Assembly (NCBI GenBank): GCA_021464525.1
Contig: JADRCO010000142.1
Coordinates: forward strand, 1-48,639
Length of the DNA stretch: 48,639 nt
Reading direction: 5' to 3'
Origin: Rhizophagus sp. LPA8_4_AMF
Taxonomy: Eukaryota > Glomeromycota > Glomeromycetes > Glomerales > Glomeraceae
Numbering within the stretch: the first letter of the stretch is position 1; each line of letters starts with the position of its first letter. The translations under genes were made by a program, and so were the position numbers. Below the pieces are notes generated by a model, which ran no database searches, had not been told where the DNA came from, and saw only the letters and a program-made list of their open reading frames with translations. Positions 13,089-25,954 of the stretch are shown here, piece after piece.

Positions 13089-13558
13089 TTTCAATTTTCC
13101 GGTCAGAATAATTTTTTATAAAAATTTTTACTATTCAGGAAAAATATTTGCAAATGATATTAAATTATATTTTATGAAATTCAATTTTTTATATCAAAAG
13201 AACATTTGTTTAATTAAATAAATAAGTGTGAATTTTTTTTTTTAAAAAAAAAAGAAAAAAAAAAAAAGACAAATTTAATTTTATTTATACTTTTTTTTTT
13301 AGTAGCCTTTTTAGTATCGTGAGAAAATTAGAATTGGGGAATCTGTAGTACTACAATACTACAACTTAATCAGTTAACAAGTTGATTTCGTATTTGTTTA
13401 TAGTAACTTCCAACAGCTTTGAAAATCTTTGCCGCTTGAAAGCTGGGGAAACGCGTGATCGCGGCGCATTAACGTCATAATTTTCGTAAAATGCATTATC
13501 TAGATTAAGTTATATAAACAATCATGTGACATTTATGACGTAAACGAAATAAAGTTGT
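13089..13558. promoter_or_regulatory. Bidirectional promoter, acyltransferase / DPP-like peptidase
   Basis: The 470-bp gap separates two divergent start codons. It contains long A/T tracts near 13230-13300, an ACGCGT (13451-13456), an ACGTCA (13472-13477) and a TGACGTAA (13536-13543). The last two are inverted CRE/bZIP-like cores about 60 bp apart, on the peptidase side. Motif matches are seen in the sequence; any factor binding is inference. Confidence 0.4.
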
Positions 13559-16500
13559 ATGTCTGCGAAAATTTCACACATCAAAAAGTTCATGTTTCAA
13601 ATAAATACACCGTCTCCTGGTAATAATACTTTTAAAACTAATCGCACCATGAATACAACGTGGGAACAAGTTCGTCGGGAAGTCAGAGAATACCGAAGTT
13701 CTGCACAGCCGTCCAACGTTATAAATATTAAAGATTTTTGTTTTGACGAAAGAAACAATCGCGCATACTTTCTAGCAACGGATCCTTCCCGAATGAAAAC
13801 CTCAACTTTATTTGTAGTTGATTTGCCCCAGTATGATAGCAGGGATCAGTTAATCGAAACTGGAATAACGGGGGACACTCAAGGTTCTCAAAATGGGACT
13901 GCCAATCCTGATTGTAATTATCCCTTCAGTTTTTCTAATGAATTTCAGGTGAAAGGTAGGTTTTTTTTTAACTTTTATTTGTAGATTTCTTTATTCTTAC
14001 TTAACATAACAGGAATGCGAGAAATGAGTAGCCAATTAATTAACCAATACGAAGTGACCTGACTTTGATAGTTATAGTTTAGTTTTACTGATTTTACATC
14101 ATTTTTGGAAAATTTATCATATAAGAAACATAATCCGAAATTATTTATACTTATTCATTTCCATATTATTTTGTAGAATTTTCCTATGCTTTTTGTCCAT
14201 CTACTTCCAACGATACATCTTCACTCTCACCATCTATCAAATTATCAGATTCGGATGGTTTTAATATGAACAAAATGTTTTCTACTTCATATCCAAAAAA
14301 TTCTAAGACTTCGAATAACTTAAATGCGTTATCGAAGATTCCAGTTGTAGAATGGAAACCTTTACTTCCAGAATCATGGTTGAAAGAAAAGTCTGTTTCA
14401 GAGACTTTATCGCGTGAAGAATTATTTGTTAAAGAACGGAGGAGATTAGCCTTACAAGGTATAACGAGCTATCAATTCGACTCACATAGTGGACAAATTT
14501 TATTCAGTTATGGAAGCGGAATTTATTTGGGACATGTTGCCAAGGTGAATTTGTATTTAATAACATCATCTAATAACAATTATTAAATTCTATCATTTTC
14601 GACTTTTTTAATTCGCGTGTATATTTTGTAGAATGGAGAATTTTATCCACGTCCTATAACACCTTACTCTTCAGGACCAATAATATATTCAGGCAGCATT
14701 TTAGGTTATCCTTTAAATCATTCACCTCAACACAATAATATATCACCTATTTCATCTCCTTCAACTACCGCTTCATCTTCTCCATCACCTTCACCATGTT
14801 GTTCGTCACCAATAAATTCCGTACCACCCCGATTAGATCCAAAATTAGGTGGCCGCAATCATAATTTAGTCGCCTTTATTCGAGATCGAGATATATGGGT
14901 GACTACGTCCAACGGTTGCGAGACTCAATTAACATTTTGCAATGACCATGATCGCGATGGTACAGCAGCGTTAAGCTGTGGAGTTGCAGAATTTGTTATG
15001 CAGGTAAGACGGAAATTTTGATTTCAGAAATTATATCTCTATTATACAGATCAAACGAAAACTTAGGATTTTATTGTGTTTTTTTCGTATGTCCATCAAA
15101 GGAAGAATTCCACCGATTTACGGGTTATTATTGGGCACCACCTTCGTTATCAAATTGTATGAAAGATCAACTTGAGCGTATTTTATACTTGCAAATTTCT
15201 GAATCAATGGTCGATTTAGTGTTAATATCAAGACCAGGTCCACAAGGAGAAGTAGAAGAATATAGATATCCAAAAGCTGGTACGTTATTATAATTTGATA
15301 TTCAAAATAGCTATATATATGCATATATATGACTTTTTATAATCTTTGGAAATTTTAATTAGGCACACCGAACGCTGTGAGTGATTTACAGATTGTAGAA
15401 TTTATTCCTCGATATCATGAAGAGGAGGTAAATAAGAATGAATATATTTATTCAATAATTTTGAAGTCATTTTTTCTTTTTAAGTGTCAATCATTTGACA
15501 CGACCGATCTTTAAAGGATTCTTATGAACCCGTTCATAAAAGACTTTGGGGTAATGCTGCCTTGGATAAACTCTTTCCTTGGATGGAGTATATCGTACGG
15601 TTTGGGTGGTGCCCAAACGGCAAAAGGTATCAGCATTATTATTTTTCTTTTTTTAAAATTTCCTACTAAGTATTTTTGTAAATGTACGTTTATTTACCAA
15701 TAAATTATAAATAAATTATATGTAAAAAGTGTGTGGGTACAGTTGCTTGACAGACCACAAAAACGAACAGCAATTGTAAAAATACCTATTTGCAATTTTA
15801 TGAGTATAACGGAGTATCAACAGACATGTGGACAATATGACGATTTATGTGTATCAAGAATAGAAGTTGTATATGAAGAAAGAAGTGATGTTTGGATAAA
15901 TGTAGGTAACTCAATTCTTTATTTAAAAATTTATATTTAACAAAAAAAATAATTTTTATTAAATCTTAATAATATGATTCTGTTAGGTCACCGATATATA
16001 CTATTGTTTCAATGATGATGATGATTTTGATAATCAAAGATCTGGGGTACACCTTGCTTCACCTTCTTCAATGACTTATACACTTCAAACACCTTTATTA
16101 CCCACTAAACTTTTTATAACTTCTGAAAGTAGTGGTTTTCGTCATCTTTATCTTGTGGTGAAACCTTCTGCTTCCTCACCAAATTATCATATTAGAGCAA
16201 TTACAGCTGGAAATTGGCCTATTGTAGACAGACCAATATATGTTGATACAAAAAGACAATTAGTTTATTTTACCGCAAAGAAAGATACACCATTAGAGAC
16301 GCATTTATACGTCGCTAGTTATTCTGAAGGTGCGGATCCTTTGACGGTAGTACGATTAACAGAGTTAGGATATAGTCATACAGTAGTAATGGACGAAAAA
16401 AGTGAAAAATATTTAGATTGGTTTTCTAGTGTTAGTGAGAAACCACGATGTAGTGTACGATACTTAGTATGGAATGAGAGAAATATTTTTCCTAGTGTTA

Positions 16501-17512
16501 GCGAGACGATGGGTCTATTTGTAAAAGGTGGTAAAGAAGACGATGAGAAGGAATGGGACGATAAGAAACTCTCAAAAAAAGTTCCCATAGGAGAATTTTT
16601 TGATTTTATAAATAATGACGGTGTAAAAATATATGGGTGTATTTACCGGCCGGAAAATTACGTCTCTGGAAAAAAATATCCCACGCTTTTAAGTATTTAT
16701 GGCGGTCCAAAATCTCAGGTTAATTGAATAATTTGTTTACCGTGTTTAATTTTTAATATAATATTTATATTATGTTTTTTTTGTCAACTCTTAATTCAGA
16801 TGGTGACTAACGATTATAAATACCCGCGGTTTCTTCGATTGTTCCTCGCAACACGACTTGGATTTACGGTAGTTTTAATTGATGGTCGTGGCTCTTCAGA
16901 TAGGGGTGTAGCTTTTGAGTCTTATCTTAAAGGTCGTATGGGTACCGTTGAACTTGAAGATCAGATTGCAGGGCTTAATTACTTAGCATCTAAAAAAATG
17001 GGAGTTGATTTAGAAAGAGTAGCCATTACCGGATGGAGTTATGGGGGATATTTAAGTCTAATGGCGTTGGCTCAATATCCACGCATATTTAAATTGGCCA
17101 TCGCCGGAGCACCCGTAACACAATGGGAACTTTATGATACAGCTTACACTGAACGTTATATGGGGCTTCCGTCAGAAAATCAGGAAGGGTACCGTAAAGG
17201 AAGTGTTCTTACTTGGGCTGACAAATTTCCCGATAAGTATGTTTATGATTGAATTGTAACTTTTTTTTTAGTTTTATTAATGTTTCATGTACCTCGACTT
17301 TGTTTAGTGAAAATCGGCTATTAATTGCCCATGGGCAAATTGATGAAAACGTTCATTTCAAGAATTCCGAATTGTTAGTGTCCGCGTTGGTTAAACAAAA
17401 CAAACCACATAAATTACAACCATATCCGACGGAAAGACACGGTCTAAGACATGCTAATGTAGCTGAACATTTTGAAACTTTAATGTTTTTTTGGTTAGTG
17501 AATTATCTATAA
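13559..17512 (+). CDS. DPP8/DPP9-like prolyl dipeptidyl peptidase (family S9)
   Basis: Serine peptidase expected to release X-Pro dipeptides; no signal peptide or membrane anchor is visible, so cytosolic like DPP8/9. Exons: 13559-13955, 14177-14544, 14632-15003, 15102-15279, 15363-15427, 15517-15626, 15730-15901, 15987-16718, 16800-17236, 17308-17512; in phase, 1011 residues (human DPP8 about 900). The N-terminal beta-propeller carries the substrate-anchoring Glu pair in QEEFHRFTGYYW (Glu380-Glu381). The alpha/beta-hydrolase part has GWSYGGY (Ser878), GQIDENVHF (Asp956) and ERHGLRH (His988), a complete triad. YTERYMG and APVTQWELYDT match the family closely. A Ser/Pro-rich low-complexity insert (about 285-325, exon 3) explains some of the extra length. 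An earlier start than the conserved MNTTWEQVRREVREY segment was used because ATG 13559 is in frame; the Met 30 residues later is an alternative. Confidence 0.93.
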
Positions 17513-20500
17513 CGGTTAAAGCCTGAATTGTTTTTTGAGTTTTTTTTTTGATGTAATATAATAGTTTTTCAAAAAGATTTAATCATCAATTTTGGTTATG
17601 AATTATGAAGAAGGTGGATGTATTAGAAGGAACAATTAAATTAATTAAATTAAATTAAAAACGGACTTATTTATTAATATCGCTGTAATGGCATTTTTTT
17701 AAAAAAAATAATGAATATTTAAAGTATCATCATTATTTAAGAACAAGAATAATTTATTGTCAAACATATCTATTGTTATTTTGTATATTATATTATGTTT
17801 TTAGATTGTAATATATGTAAAACTTTTAAACACATCAATCATATCGGTGATATCATCACATTATGTTATAGTATTAGATAGGCTTTATATTAAAGTGAAT
17901 TTTACGAATTTATCCATACTGAGTACCGTACTTTATAATTAATTAAATGACGCTTCATATTTTCCCTTTTTGGTGATTTGCGGTGGTATTCAATAAAACT
18001 TCCAGTTCTAAAAATTTGTTAATACTAGCGATCTAGCATATATGTTATTTAAATAACCATAAAAAATCCTTGACAACATCATCCGTTCACGTTCGCACCC
18101 GAAGATGCATAATAGTATATCACAAAAATTCATCTTAACATTTCATGCTTGCTGTTTGATAAAATTATACAGATCTCCTTTATGAAAGAATTTGATATAA
18201 TTTTCAGTCGCAAAACCAATTCTATTAGGGAATATCGAATTCTAATCCTTTCTGATACTCTGCTATTTTCAAGAAGTCAGGTTGTGTATTTCACATGGAA
18301 TATTCAGTATTGATCTTAATGCTCGTGCTCGTGGCATAGTTAAAATCAAACAAATTCACCAAAAAAGTTTGCACCAAACCATAAAAACCTTTTTTTTATT
18401 GCTTTTGTATTACAATTTACAAGTGTAATATCATAGCGATTATTCTGATAGTAAATAACCTACTATTATGCAGTGATTTTGTATCGATTATATTTAAAAT
18501 TTTTTTTACTGGATATTAGTTCAAAGAATCCATTAAAATTCCACTTATTATTATTGAATTCTATAAATTATATATTATTAAAGTATGACGAGAAAAATTT
18601 TTGAAAAAAAGACAAAAAAACAAAGGAAGAAATAGAAAAGCGAGATTCTTAACTAAGTGGGAAAGACGTGGATAATTAATTATCTCTCATTAGCATAGTC
18701 TTCCTTTCCTAATAGTATCATCAAATTTATTTTTTGGACTTAGAATTGTTATTCTGACTTCCTCTAGTGAAAACTCTAAAAACAATAGAAAAAAATAAGT
18801 ATAATCATTTGGCGACAGGTAACACTTAAACTATATCAAACATACCTGTATTTTATTCACCTTTATAGCGTTCTCCAACCGTTTTATCTAACCAACATTC
18901 TGGTCACCTTGCTCCTGTGAATTTTTTTGTTTCAACCAGGTTTCTAATTTCAAATTCTTCAAGTGAACATAACTTTTATGAATTCTGAAAATAACTTTGT
19001 TTCACTTCCGGCTGTAATAGATCATGATTTCGCTCCTGATGGTGAAGCTCAATCAATGACAACATGAAGTACTTGTGATACAACTTCATGATTATAGTTT
19101 CTTTAAACTTTGTAACTTGCCTTAACAGACATTAACGCCGATTTCCGCGACATATGTATTCTAGTCATGAAATAGCGAGCTTTTAAACGTATTAAGATTC
19201 ATATTAAACCTCAAAGACAAAAATGTGTATCTCGTTACATCTTTAATTTTTTGTTGAATGTTCTTGAACATCGTCACCTTTTTGCTTGTTAAGATCAATG
19301 AAAGAGCAGAAAATTATACGTTTGTGGTCTTTTAGATTCAGTTATCGATAAAATTCCAGTTGTTTTGGTAAAATGAACGCAATAACCATTCAATATTGGA
19401 CTTATATTGTCGGGTAGAGTGTGTGGAGACGTATAACGATAAAAATGAATATGTATAACTAAATACTTGTAAGTTAGGCATGTCAGTACAGACTACAGAC
19501 ACGATCATGGTAGTAACTTATTGAGAAAATATATACTCACGTGTAGTTACTTGCATTAGGTTACGTCACAATGTGGCACAGCTGGCACATCGTCTTTTAG
19601 TCCCAAATCCGCAAAGCGATTTACATATTTATTTTGTATTATCGTAAATTTAATGTACTTAACTTACTTACTGTATATAAGCTTCAGCAGTTAAATCTCA
19701 CTATCGCTTCCATTTTCTATTTTGAACAGTTTTTCCCTATACCATAATATGGAATTAACAGCGGTCGTACGAAGCTTCGTATAATGAATAAAGCGTCCCG
19801 GTTATTAATTTAACAGTGAAGATATACTAAATTGTATTTTATTCGAAATCATATCTTTCTAATGAAGTATTACATAATGCGGAAATATGAAATTTCTTTA
19901 AATTTTAAAAAAAATGATAAAACTATTGATTAATGAGAGTTGATTTAGTAATTCCCTTCCATCAATTCCATATTTTTAATTTTTAACATGAGTGATTATA
20001 AATAGGGTTATTATGATTTCTTTGTAGTGCGACGTAATAAAAGATATAAGGTACGTTATTTATTAAACTAGTACAGTGTTTAGTAAAATAATTGGCTATA
20101 CAGTCAACTCTCTCTAAGTGCACCCTACTTGGGACCATAATGGAAATTTGAAAAAAATGTGTATTTAGAGAGGAATGCATTTAGAGAGAGAAATTTTATA
20201 TGTCTCTATATATTTGGGACTGAGTAAGAGGGTGTATTTAGAGAAAAAATATATAATGCGTGCACTTAGAGAGAGTTGACTGTATATTTATAGTAACTGG
20301 AAAATTAAACCGATATTGCGACATTGCGTTATTCCAATTCACGTGAGGCTAGTACTAAAATCTGTGGTCATTTAATAAATTCTTATGAATATGATTTAGC
20401 TATTTTCGCTTTCTTTCAAAAACAAGCAATTACCTATTATAATTGTCAATTTAAATTCTATCTCGGCTGTCGGCTAACATATATTTTTTAAAATTTTTTC

Positions 20501-20705
20501 GCTAAATAATTAAATAGGGTTAAATTAAATAGACAAACAAAAAATATAGTATACTTTTGGAAAAATTCGAAAAATCAGTTATTAACATAATAAAACGGAG
20601 TAATTTATATTAAAACTTTATAACTTTATATTACATATAATAGAATAAATAGTTTAAACCAATGCTCGATTGGACTAGCATAAATATAAATACTCAAACC
20701 GACAA
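17513..20705. other. 3.2-kb intergenic stretch; only a MITE recognised
   Basis: The stretch between two 3' ends is AT-rich with no ORF that looks coding. The only element I can define is the MITE at 20101-20282. A 14-bp perfect palindrome TACGAAGCTTCGTA lies at 19768-19781. Sequence at 18800-19300 is less AT-rich and might be an old decayed element, but I could not identify it. Confidence 0.5.
20101..20282. mobile_element. MITE, 182 bp, 23-bp terminal inverted repeats, TA target site
   Basis: The left end CAGTCAACTCTCTCTAAGTG... (20101-20123) is the exact reverse complement of the right end (20260-20282). TA flanks both ends, as with Tc1/mariner/pogo-type insertions. The inside contains further copies of the TTTAGAGAG motif and no coding sequence. 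CAGT-beginning ends plus TA duplication suggest pogo/Tigger mobilisation (inference). Confidence 0.88.
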
Positions 20706-23700
20706 TCAATTTCTATAGTTAATAATACAATCCGAACATTCATCAGAATGAAGAATATTAACTTGGCCTATAATATGTAAATTTTTTATTCAATTATAAC
20801 TAATTTTAATAGATAAAAGAAAAATATTATAAAAAATTTACCTGTCTGTATTTTCTTAATATATCTTGAAGATATAAATTCTTGTTGATTTGAGCAGTTT
20901 ATTGGTTCTGGTAAATTTTGAAAATTGAGAAGCCGACTCGTATAAGTAGCCAAAGGATGTGATTGTAGTTCATTTGATTCATTAAGATTGTATGATAATT
21001 TTAGTGGCATATTTTTATATTCACTGAGCTTATTTGATAATAAGTATAAAATTTCTTTGGAAGTTGGTCGGTCTTCTGGATTCGCATCCCAACATTTTTC
21101 AATTAATTCTTTTAAAGAATCTGGAGTTTCTGCTCTAATATTTGGACGTAAACCTCGACAAATATCTAGTACGAGATAATGATCATGCGGTTGATTATTG
21201 AATGGAGGAATTACTGTAATTATTTCATTTATGATCACACCTAATGAATATACATCAGATGCTAATGTATGTGATTTTCCGCGTAATATTTCAGGTGCAA
21301 TATATGGCATTACTCCATAAATATTCTTTTTGGTAGAATTTTCATTTGCTGGCATGCAAAATCCAAAATCTCCAATATGTGCAAATGTAGAATCAATAAA
21401 AATATTTCCTGGATGAAGATCTTTATGAATTAACCCGTGAAAATGGATATTATTAAGTGCAAGACAAATATCATATATTTTGTTTAATCTTTGATCCCAT
21501 GCAATTACATTAGCAGTTCGTTCAAGATATTTGCGTAAATCACCATTATCCATATATTGTAATACCAATGCATAATTGCAAGTAATAGGATCTTGAGTGA
21601 TTCCAAAACAATTTTATTATACACAATTCACCACTAACTTCGTTAATAAATTTTATCTACAAATATAAACAGATTTTAATTTATATATAAAAGGCAACGT
21701 GATTTATTTTTTAAAATTCTTTTACATACCTCGTTTAGAAAATCCTCACTTATATTTTTTGAATTATTCAATACTTTTAAAGCGATTTTTGTTGATCCAT
21801 TTCTTTTCCAATTATTAGAAAACTGGCTCCACTTTCTAATTTGGCCATCCGACCATGTAGCCGAATATACTTTTGCAAAACCACCTTTAGCAATGTATTT
21901 AATATTTGTAAATTTATTATGTGGAATCCATTCTAATAATCCATATTTTCTAAGTGTAAGTTGATTATCTTGTATTAACTTATCAATAACTTTATTTCTA
22001 CTGGTCCACTTATCAAAATTTATTTGAAAGCATTTAGAATTGCAGGATAAACAACCATACAAATCCTCATGTATCTTAAGACATTCTTTACATTTTCCAA
22101 ATTCCATACGCTTTTTTTCATTAATATCGATTTCCCTATCATAACAATCACAATAAGAACGAAGTTCACGCTCACATTTATTTACTCCATGATGTCTTAT
22201 ATTTTTTATAAGAGTTTTTCTATACTCTATTTTATTTTTTGTTGCTTCAAATTGTTGAATTATTTGTTTGAATATTCCAAAAACACCATCTAATCTAAAA
22301 TAAACATTTTTGTAATCCTTTAAAATAGATTGTAGCTCTTTTAATTCTTTTAATTCTTTTGTTTCTTTATTGTAAACTTCAGAGTAAAAATTTTCATAAT
22401 CTTGTAATTTAGGCTGTAATCTAGACTTCAATTCATTTAATTCATTTATTTCTTTTACATAACAATCATAACAATGATTATAATGATACTTTATACCACA
22501 TTTCTCACATAAAATGTAATCAAAGTTCTTGTATTTTACTCGTTTATCATCTTCATCTAAATCATAATCTGAAACTTCACCTTTTTGCTCTTTAATTGAA
22601 TAATCATCAAAAAATTTATTTTCACTAATCCATTTATTAAAATTTTCAAGAAATTGTTGAAATTCATAAAATGAACAACAATCATCATTATTTCTTATAA
22701 AACATACTTTGCATCCACTGTTTGTCATTCGATTATGACAATATTTACAACTATAATATTCCTTATCAATATTTCTATAACATTTTTCACATAAAATATC
22801 ATCATACTCCTCATATTTTGCTTTTTTTTCTTCCAACTTTAAATTGTGATCTGAAGTTTTAAAAATACTAATTTTTGATGAACGGTAACAATCTGAACAA
22901 TAATATTTCTTTTCTAATTTTCTATAACATTTTTCACATAAAATGTAATCATAATACTTATATTTTGCTTTTCTTTCTTTCAAATTTAAATTGTAATCTA
23001 ATGTATTAAAAATTTCAAAATTTGATCCATATATCATATAATTATTTTTATTCATATCAGTTTCTTCATTATAACAATGTTCACAATAATAATACGACTT
23101 ATAAATTTCTTTATTGCATTTTTCACAAAAAATATGATCATACTCCTCATATTTTGCTTGTTTTTCCTCCAACTTTAAATTGTAATCTAATGTTCTAAAA
23201 ATACTAATATTCGATGAACGGTAACAACTTGTACAATAATGATATTCCTTGTCAATATCTGTATAACATTTTTCACATAAAATGTAATCATAATCCTTAT
23301 ATTTTGCTTCTCTTTCTTCCAAATTTAAATTGTAATCTAATATATTACAAATTTCAAAATTTGATCCATATTTCATATAATTTTTTTTATTAATATCTGC
23401 TTCTTCATTATAACAAAATGTACAATAAAAATTCCAATTATAAATTCCTTTATTACATTTTTCACATAAAATACCATCAAACTCCTTATATTTTGCTTCT
23501 CTTTCTTTTGTATTTAAATTATAATCTGATTCCTTAAAGATTCCAATCACAAAATTTGATCCATATTTCATACGACTGTTTATCACATCAGTTTCTTCTT
23601 TATAACAATCTGTACAATAATTATACCAATGATCAATTATTCCATAACATTTTTCACATAAAATGGCATCATACTTTATTTTTCTTTTTTTTAAATTTAA

Positions 23701-25110
23701 ATCATAATCTGATGTATCAAAAATCCCCAATTTTGATAATTTTGATCCATATTTCATACACCGTTTTTTATTAATATCAGTTTCTTTGCTATAACAAAAT
23801 GTGCAGTAATAATAACGATGATCAATTATTCCATTACATCTTTCACATAAAATGGCATCAAGGTCCCCATATTTTACTTTTTTTTCTTTAAAATTTAAAT
23901 CATAATCTGATATATTAAAAATTCCAAAATTTGATCCATACTTCATACAACGTTTTTTATTAATATCAGTTTTTTTGCTATAACATTCTACACAATAAAA
24001 ATAAGATTTACCAATTTCTTGATTACATTCTTCACATAATATGTCATCACCATACTCCATACGACCTCTTTTATTAATATCAGTTTCTTTTCTATAACAA
24101 TTTACACAATAAGAAGATTTACCAATTTCTCGATTACATTCTTCACATAAAATGGCATTAAATCCCTTATATTTTGCTTTTCTTTCTTCTAAATTCAAAT
24201 CATAATCTGATGTATTAAAAATTCCAAAATTTGGTCCATATTTCATACACCTTTTTTTATTAATATCAGTTTCTTCTTTATAACAATCTGTGCAATAATA
24301 ATACCAATAAACAATTATTCCATTACATTTTTCACATAAAATGCCATCAAAATCCCCATATTTTACTTTTCTTCCTTTAAAATTTAAATCATAATCCGAT
24401 GTATTAAAAATTCCAAAATTTGGTCCATACTTCATACTACCTTTTTTATTAATATCAGTCTCTTTTATGTAACAATAAGTGCAATAAGGATAATATCTGC
24501 CAAATTCATTATTACACTCTTCACATATAATGTAATAAAACTTCTTATATTTTGCTTTTCTTTCTTCTAAATTTAACTCGTAATCTGATGTATTAAAAAT
24601 TCCAAATTTTGGTCCATATTTCATACGATTTCGTCTATTACTATTAATTTCTTTATTATAACAATAAGTACAATAATAGTTCGGCTTATTAATTGATCGA
24701 TTACATTCTTTACATGAGATGTAATCATAACTTTTATATTTTGTTATTCTTTCTTCCAAGCTTATTAAATCATAATCTGATGACACAAAAATTTTGCAAG
24801 TTGAACAACCATGAGAAGTATTTGATTTAAAACAAAATTTACATATTCCATAATTCATATGATTATGTTCATTACAATCAGTTTCCTTATTATAACAACT
24901 ATAGCATAAAAAACTAAACTTTTCAATTTCTTGATTACAATCTTCGCATATGACGTGACCATATTTCTTAAATTTCATTATTCTTTCGTCCAAATTTAAA
25001 TCATAATCTAAAAACTTAAATACTCCAAATTTTGAGAATACATCATCATATTTGTTAATAAGTTGAATGATTTCTTTGTTTGAATTAAAGATATTCTCTT
25101 TTATCGACAT
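20706..25110 (-). CDS. K2: CxxC-repeat TKL-like protein kinase with frameshift in kinase domain
   Basis: Minus-strand exons 21730-25110, 20842-21656 and 20706-20767; introns of 73 and 74 nt sit exactly where K1 has them. Start taken at ATG 25110 (MSIKENIFNSNKE); the open frame extends to 25215 but that part overlaps a promoter-like repeat. Exon 1 encodes 14 CxxC...CxxC modules, a coiled coil, and the linker SYCDCYDREIDINEKKRMEF. The kinase domain has KGGFAKVYSATW, IALKVLNNS, HKDLHPGNIF, GDFGFCM and APEIL; the tail is GQVNILHSDECSDC. Relative to K1, exon 2 has one extra base at about 21610-21611 (AAAATTGTTTT against AAAATGTTTT). The frame in use then hits a stop about 20 codons later, while the rest of the domain stays open in another frame. 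Either a young pseudogene, a truncated product or a sequencing error. If functional, about 1,400 residues. Confidence 0.8.
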
Positions 25111-25203
25111 TGTTTTCGCAATTAGTAAATTGGTAGAAGTTGATTTTTTTAGTATTTTTAATGGTTCACGCCTAAATGTTTGTGATTTATTATAATTAAT
25201 AAT

Positions 25204-25312
25204 AATCAAGAACATTCTTTTGGAACATTCTTTTTGGAATTATTATAATTAATAATGAATAAGAACATTCTTTTAGAACATTTATTTTGGAATATTCTTT
25301 TTGGAATATTCT
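25204..25312 (-). promoter_or_regulatory. Cluster of GAAnnTTC palindromes (heat-shock-element-like) upstream of K2
   Basis: Five perfect GAAnnTTC palindromes start at 25210, 25223, 25263, 25290 and 25304, plus a near match at 25276. They are carried on a partly duplicated 33-nt unit (25208-25240 and 25261-25293, two mismatches). The cluster is 100-200 bp before the K2 ATG. The nGAAnnTTCn core is that of HSF binding sites, here with gaps larger than in the perfect-type element. Regulation by HSF is inference. Confidence 0.45.
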
Positions 25313-25954
25313 TTTTCTAGAGTAGAACTTACAATATATTTCCATATTTATTATACCCTTTGGCAGATCAGAGACGATCATATTTAATAGAAAGTTTATC
25401 TATAACGCTTTTTATTACTTTTAAAAGTAATTAATGTTTTTATGATAGTATATTAGTTAATAAAAATAGAATATTTAATCACTTTATTTAAAATAAAAGT
25501 TCTTGATTATTAAAATAATACAATTTCCATTAGAATTTAAAGTTTTCTTGGGCCGATATAAATAATGTTTATACGGTCAAAAATCAAAATATGATTTATC
25601 ATTTGGTTAACTATGACGGGATTAAATATTTTATCATGCAATTATATGGTTAAATGAATTGAGATCTATTGATCTAAAAAGTACAGCCATGAGTGGAATA
25701 TGAAAAATATGGTATATTATATATTAGCCTCTTTGAATTCAAGTTTAGCATTATTCAAAGTATTATCATGAAGAGATTTCATAATAATATAGGAACTATT
25801 AAGATGAATTCTAAAATCCTAACGCAGTCCATTAAAAATCCACCAACTGATCCATGTGATTTAGATGATGATTACATAATAGCATTGAAAAAAGGTCATT
25901 TTATCGTTCCATATTTATATTTTCAAGTAATCTTTTATATTTAACACTTAATAT
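25313..25954. other. Spacer between K2 and the membrane-protein relic
   Basis: AT-rich. An 83-codon open frame at 25693-25944 (+) contains PPTDPCDLDDDYIIALKKG, which is more complex than its surroundings, but I do not recognise it and there is no supporting splice structure. No other feature seen. Confidence 0.35.

Noticed and set aside
19774-19785. CTTCGTATAATG, a 12-bp match to part of loxP
   Set aside because: Only part of one arm and spacer match, no second arm in the right place; it overlaps an ordinary 14-bp palindrome. Coincidence.
25111-25215. 35-codon N-terminal extension of K2 to the upstream Met
   Set aside because: The segment begins inside the GAAnnTTC promoter repeat and is unlike the family; ATG 25110 is a better start.
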